From Euptelea pleiosperma (lineage: Eukaryota > Streptophyta > Magnoliopsida > Ranunculales > Eupteleaceae), in assembly GCA_035048495.1 (NCBI GenBank), contig CM068540.1:4138829-4202828 (forward strand): DNA of 64,000 nucleotides, written 5' to 3'. The first letter of the stretch is position 1; the number at the start of each line of letters is the position of its first letter. Shown piece after piece: positions 60,443 through 64,000 of the stretch. A program made the translations under genes and the position numbers. The notes beneath the pieces were generated by a model. That model did not search any database, had not been told where the DNA came from, and saw only the letters and a list, made by a program, of their open reading frames with translations.

Positions 60443-61434
60443 CTGCCATTGGCCATGATAAATCAGATGTGTACTCTAGAAAGGTAAATCAATTGGAGCA
60501 GTAACTTTATGCATGAAAACTGACAGAAAATAGGCTTTGGTTATTACCATGCGTATAGTAGTAATATTTTCTGATAATTTTCTCGATAGAGAATATAATC
60601 ATAAATTTCATGAACATGACCCCATAAAATTGGGCAGTTGGACACATCTCTATCGTGATATGTGAAAATTCTACTTGATTATTACCGAGGATAATAGTTT
60701 TGAAAACTTAAATCAGAGATTCAAATACAAATTCACTTCAGTCTTCAAAGAATTCTTCATTATATCAAGAAATCAAGACCCCTAAATAGTTCAAGTTTCA
60801 CTCAAAAGTGTACTTCACAAAGAGAAGAAAAAACTCCCCGAGAAGAAAAACGAGCTTCTGTTTTAATACTAGACCCAGCTCAATATCACAGTGGTTGTCA
60901 ACAGTCCAAACAAACTCCAACCATTAAAGTTTAGAGCACCAATCCAGGGTCAGAAACCCGACTCTTCAATCTTAATGTACTTTCTCTTCTCCTAGTTCTA
61001 AATTTTGTTATCGATCAAATAAAGAACAGGGAATCATACAGATCAATCACAAGAATTCTTGCTGGGTCCATTTTTAACAAGCAGAGGACCAAGAGTCCAA
61101 ATACACAAAACTCAAAGCCTAAAAACAAACATCCCTAGATTAAAATTCCTGATCAACAAAAGAAACAGACCGAGGTCACAACAATATGAAAAATTAAACC
61201 CACCAACCTTGCTTAAAATTCCAACAATGAAAGAAATAAATAAAGAAAGGACCCAACAGATTCAGATTCAAACTCAAAAAGTCCACCATAAAGGGCTAAA
61301 CTACAAAACCTCAGCTCCGGAATTAGATCCAAAATTTATAATCAAGAAGCTAAGGTTGTTGGACAAGAAGCTTAGAACAACGCTTTGAACAACCCAGTTT
61401 TTATCCATTTGAATACCTCAGCTCCAGTGTCAAT
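60443..61434. other. CIPK upstream intron or 5' flank; no kinase exon seen
   Basis: The minus strand was read for CIPK kinase motifs (HRDLKPENLLLD, DFGLSA, GTPNYVAPE) and none was found here or further right. No other gene is supported. Confidence 0.5.
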
Positions 61435-61995
61435 CCAGCCCTCTTGTAAGGGGGTCCAGCCCTTTGAAAGCCCTAAAAAGAGGGTTTTTTTTTATAAATT
61501 TCAAGCCCTTAGGGCCGGGCCGGGCCAAAATATGTAAAGCCCTCCTAAATAAGGGCCGGGTCACTCAAGGGGACCCAGCCCTACCCATCTCTTAGCAAAT
61601 CATCTCTGCTTTATTTATTTTCAAAAATTATATTCCAAAAAACAACGCACTCGATGCATCTTTTTTTTTTTTTTTCCAGAAAATGGCACTAGGTGTGTGG
61701 TATATTCAAAACTAAATTAAGTTCACCTTTTTTTAAATAAAAAAAATGGGTTGTTCTAAGGTCAATTGTTGTGTTGTTGGGCACTTTAAGTGTCCAACTG
61801 TTTATGAGAGTTTCAGGCTACTTAAGCCAAGTGCATTATTCAAGCATCCACTTTTTTTACTTAAGAATTTATATTTTTTAATACTCTTCTTCAAGGCCCT
61901 AGCCCTACCCTGACCCTGCCCTGGCCCTTGAGGGTAGGGCTAGGCCTAATTGGTTCAGGCCCTCTAAGGGCTAGGGTCGGGCTAGGCCCTATGAG
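61435..61995. repeat. GGGCC/CCCTAG-rich repeat, possible decayed hAT elements
   Basis: Two blocks (61435-61585 and 61890-61995) of 'agggctggg', 'gggccgggccgggcc' and 'gccctagccctaccc' type, separated by AT-rich DNA. They resemble hAT subterminal repeats, but no matching target duplication was found. Confidence 0.4.
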
Positions 61996-62146
61996 AGAAA
62001 GAGAGAGGAGGAGACAAGAACCAAGGCTGGCGATTCTTTCTCGGCTCTTGAGAGTCGGTTGGGTCAAGATAGTGAGATTTGATCCTAAGAGTGCAAAAAG
62101 ACAAGCATGCTTACAACTACTGAAGAGGAGCAGAAATGGCCTTGCA

Positions 62147-62168
62147 AGTTGTGTGTGTGTGTGTGTGT

Positions 62169-62208
<40 letters not shown>
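62147..62208. repeat. Compound (GT)n-(GA)n microsatellite
   Basis: About 11 GT units followed after a T by about 18 GA units. Confidence 0.9.
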
Positions 62209-62209
<1 letters not shown>

Positions 62210-62426
62210 CTGGTCCATGTATCTCTCTACGTAGATAAGGACTCAATGAACAACCGCCCATCTTCTTCCCTACATCTCTGGTGAACTGACAATGATGCAC
62301 ACTGGCATTATCTGTCAGACTAATAATCTAATTAGTGGGTCACCTGTTGCATGAAACATAGTTACACTGACCAAATATTAATCGAGTCCATCCACACAGC
62401 TAAACCCATTTTTTTTATAAGTACAC

Positions 62427-62768
62427 AGCTACACCCATTTCTTACATTCAATTCTTACACGGGTGGTAGGGCGCACATATAGAACATGTTTGACAATCCA
62501 ACTGCACTGAGTTGTCCATAGTATGGAGACTATCCTCACAACCAAAAATTCCATTTGGACCTTCTTATTCTCATAAAAATTTAATTTTTTTTAAAAAACA
62601 AGACCATCCAATTATATAACATTACTTAAAGTCAACTTTTTTATATGGTTCAATCAAAATGGACTATTTTTTTATAATGATAATCATGCGAGGAAAACTT
62701 AATGTATGGCTAGATTGTCCATGATTTCCATATGGGCCCACCATTTGGTGTAAGAAATGGGTGTAGCT
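62427..62768. mobile_element. Probable MITE with perfect 20-bp terminal inverted repeats
   Basis: AGCTACACCCATTTCTTACA at 62427-62446 and its exact reverse complement ending at 62768. A partial extra copy ('agctaaacccatttt') sits just left at 62399. No target duplication was identified. Confidence 0.65.
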
Positions 62769-63324
62769 CTAGACGAACTCATATTAATATCGCTGGTGGA
62801 GAGGCACATGGACCAAATGCCCATGAAAATTGATTTTGGTGGGGATCCTTACCCCTACCCCAAAAAGGAAATGATGGTATATTGTAATATCTTCATCACT
62901 AGCCCATAGCATTAATGTTCTTTGAGATTTGTGTGGTGTGATCTTGAGAACCATTAGCAGTTTCAGTCCGAAAGCAATAACAGGGACAATGATCAGTCGA
63001 TCACTATGTATGATACCAACTACCTAAAGAAAAGGAAACGATAGTTACATCCCGGTATATTTAGGTCCAAAAAATCATCTTGTAATACGACTATTAATGC
63101 ACCGAATCCCATCAGAATTCTACAGTAAAACATGCATGGACGAGAATATATTAGGGATTTAGGGGTGTCCTACTTGAACATCCGTGTGTTCCACTCCTCA
63201 CCTTGATTACAAATTTCTTTTTTTTTATGGGTTTTGCATACAAAGATTTTTTTTTTTTTTTGATGAACCTCTTACCTTGAGTCCAAGACCATTGGATGGT
63301 CATTGGAATTTATCTGACACGTGA
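62769..63324. other. Intergenic, no recognisable feature
   Basis: No supported gene or repeat boundary. Confidence 0.35.
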
Positions 63325-64000
63325 AAAAGAGAACTGGAAATATAAATATCATTATCAGACTTAATTCCGTATAGACTCTCGATGGATGGTTAAAGCTAAT
63401 TATCATCCCTTGTGTAGGGCGTGCACTCAAGGATCATCCAATGGTGTAGTTAAAAAATAGATAGAATTATCTGAACATATAAGAGAGGACTAGAAATATA
63501 ACTATCATTATCAGTCTTAATTCTGTGTAGTTGTGGAGAGATCCATTGGGTGCGCACTTGGTATTGTACTCAAGGATCACCCATTGGTGTAGTAAAAAAA
63601 AAGAGAATTATCTGAACATATAAGAGAGGACTAGAAATATAACTATCATTATCAGTCGTAATTCTGTGTAGTTGTGGAGAGATCCATTGGGTGCGCACTT
63701 GGTATTGTACTCAAGGATCACCCATTGGTGTAGTAAAAAAAAAAAAGAGAATTATCTGAACATATAAGAGAGGACTAGAAATATAACTATCATTATCAGT
63801 CTTAATTCCGTGTAGTCTTGACTCTCGAGGGATGGTTAATGCTAATTATCAACCCTTGTAGAGAGATCATTGGGTGTGCACTCGGTATTGGACACAAGGA
63901 TCACTCAATGGTGTAGTAAAAAAAAAAGAATTATCTAAAAAAAGAGGACTAGAAATATAACTATCATTATAGTATTAATTCCGTGTAGTCTTGACTCTCG
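63325..64000. repeat. Tandem repeat array running off the window
   Basis: 'gaattatctgaacatata' starts near 63463, 63605, 63748 and (mutated) 63928, giving spacings of about 142, 143 and 180 bp. Each unit also has 'gactagaaatataactatca' and 'caaggatcac.cattggtgta'. Two unit types alternate: a short one with 'tgtggagagatccattgggt' and a long one with an extra 'gactctcga.ggatggttaa'. Confidence 0.9.

Noticed and set aside
63325..64000. CRISPR-like appearance of regular repeats
   Set aside because: Units are contiguous tandem copies without unique spacers, in a plant genome.

Overview
This is a plant nuclear window, certainly an angiosperm. The genes have introns with GT..AG borders. The proteins match plant calmodulin, a UBC22-type E2 enzyme and a CBL-interacting protein kinase. 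The rest is AT-rich DNA packed with plant transposon relics. I cannot name the species, and nothing in it is bacterial, organellar or CRISPR-like.

Layout. 1-17 kb is transposon debris: a dead Ty1/copia polyprotein with a strongly self-complementary LTR (1-3040), L1 LINE fragments, a probable SIRE/Maximus-type LTR (about 7.3-8.8 kb), MITEs, a probable gypsy LTR, a LINE RNase H relic, an array of short Helitron-like units on the minus strand (13.6-14.7 kb) and an RTE LINE relic. 17.05-19.44 kb is a FAR1-RELATED SEQUENCE / MULE transposase gene whose first 446 codons are open and whose C-terminal half is broken. 19.8-28.3 kb is MITEs (some nested) and a SINE family.

28.66-31.60 kb (+) is a complete calmodulin gene, two exons coding 149 residues, with a 2.49-kb intron carrying two MITEs. 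33.87-36.40 kb (-) holds five coding exons of a UBC22-like E2, with a 5' leader exon near 40.4 kb. 40.7-54.5 kb is again repeats: three hairpin elements in a row, a 2.7-kb composite inverted repeat, a deleted copia element, a second, plus-strand Helitron-like array and LINE/MITE relics. 55.04-60.44 kb (-) holds the last six exons (186 codons) of a CIPK gene of the CIPK3/9/23/26 type. Its kinase-domain exons are not in the window. The window ends in a tandem repeat that runs off the edge.

The three genes are independent housekeeping or signalling genes, not an operon. Calmodulin and the CIPK both belong to calcium signalling, but their being 24 kb apart is no evidence of a functional cluster. 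The most unusual content is in the repeats: head-to-tail Helitron-like units meeting at CTAG|TC, a MULE-type MITE family with about 19 copies that carry palindromic G-box motifs and whose clearest members have 9-bp target duplications, nested hAT MITEs with 8-bp duplications, and an LTR that is almost a hairpin.
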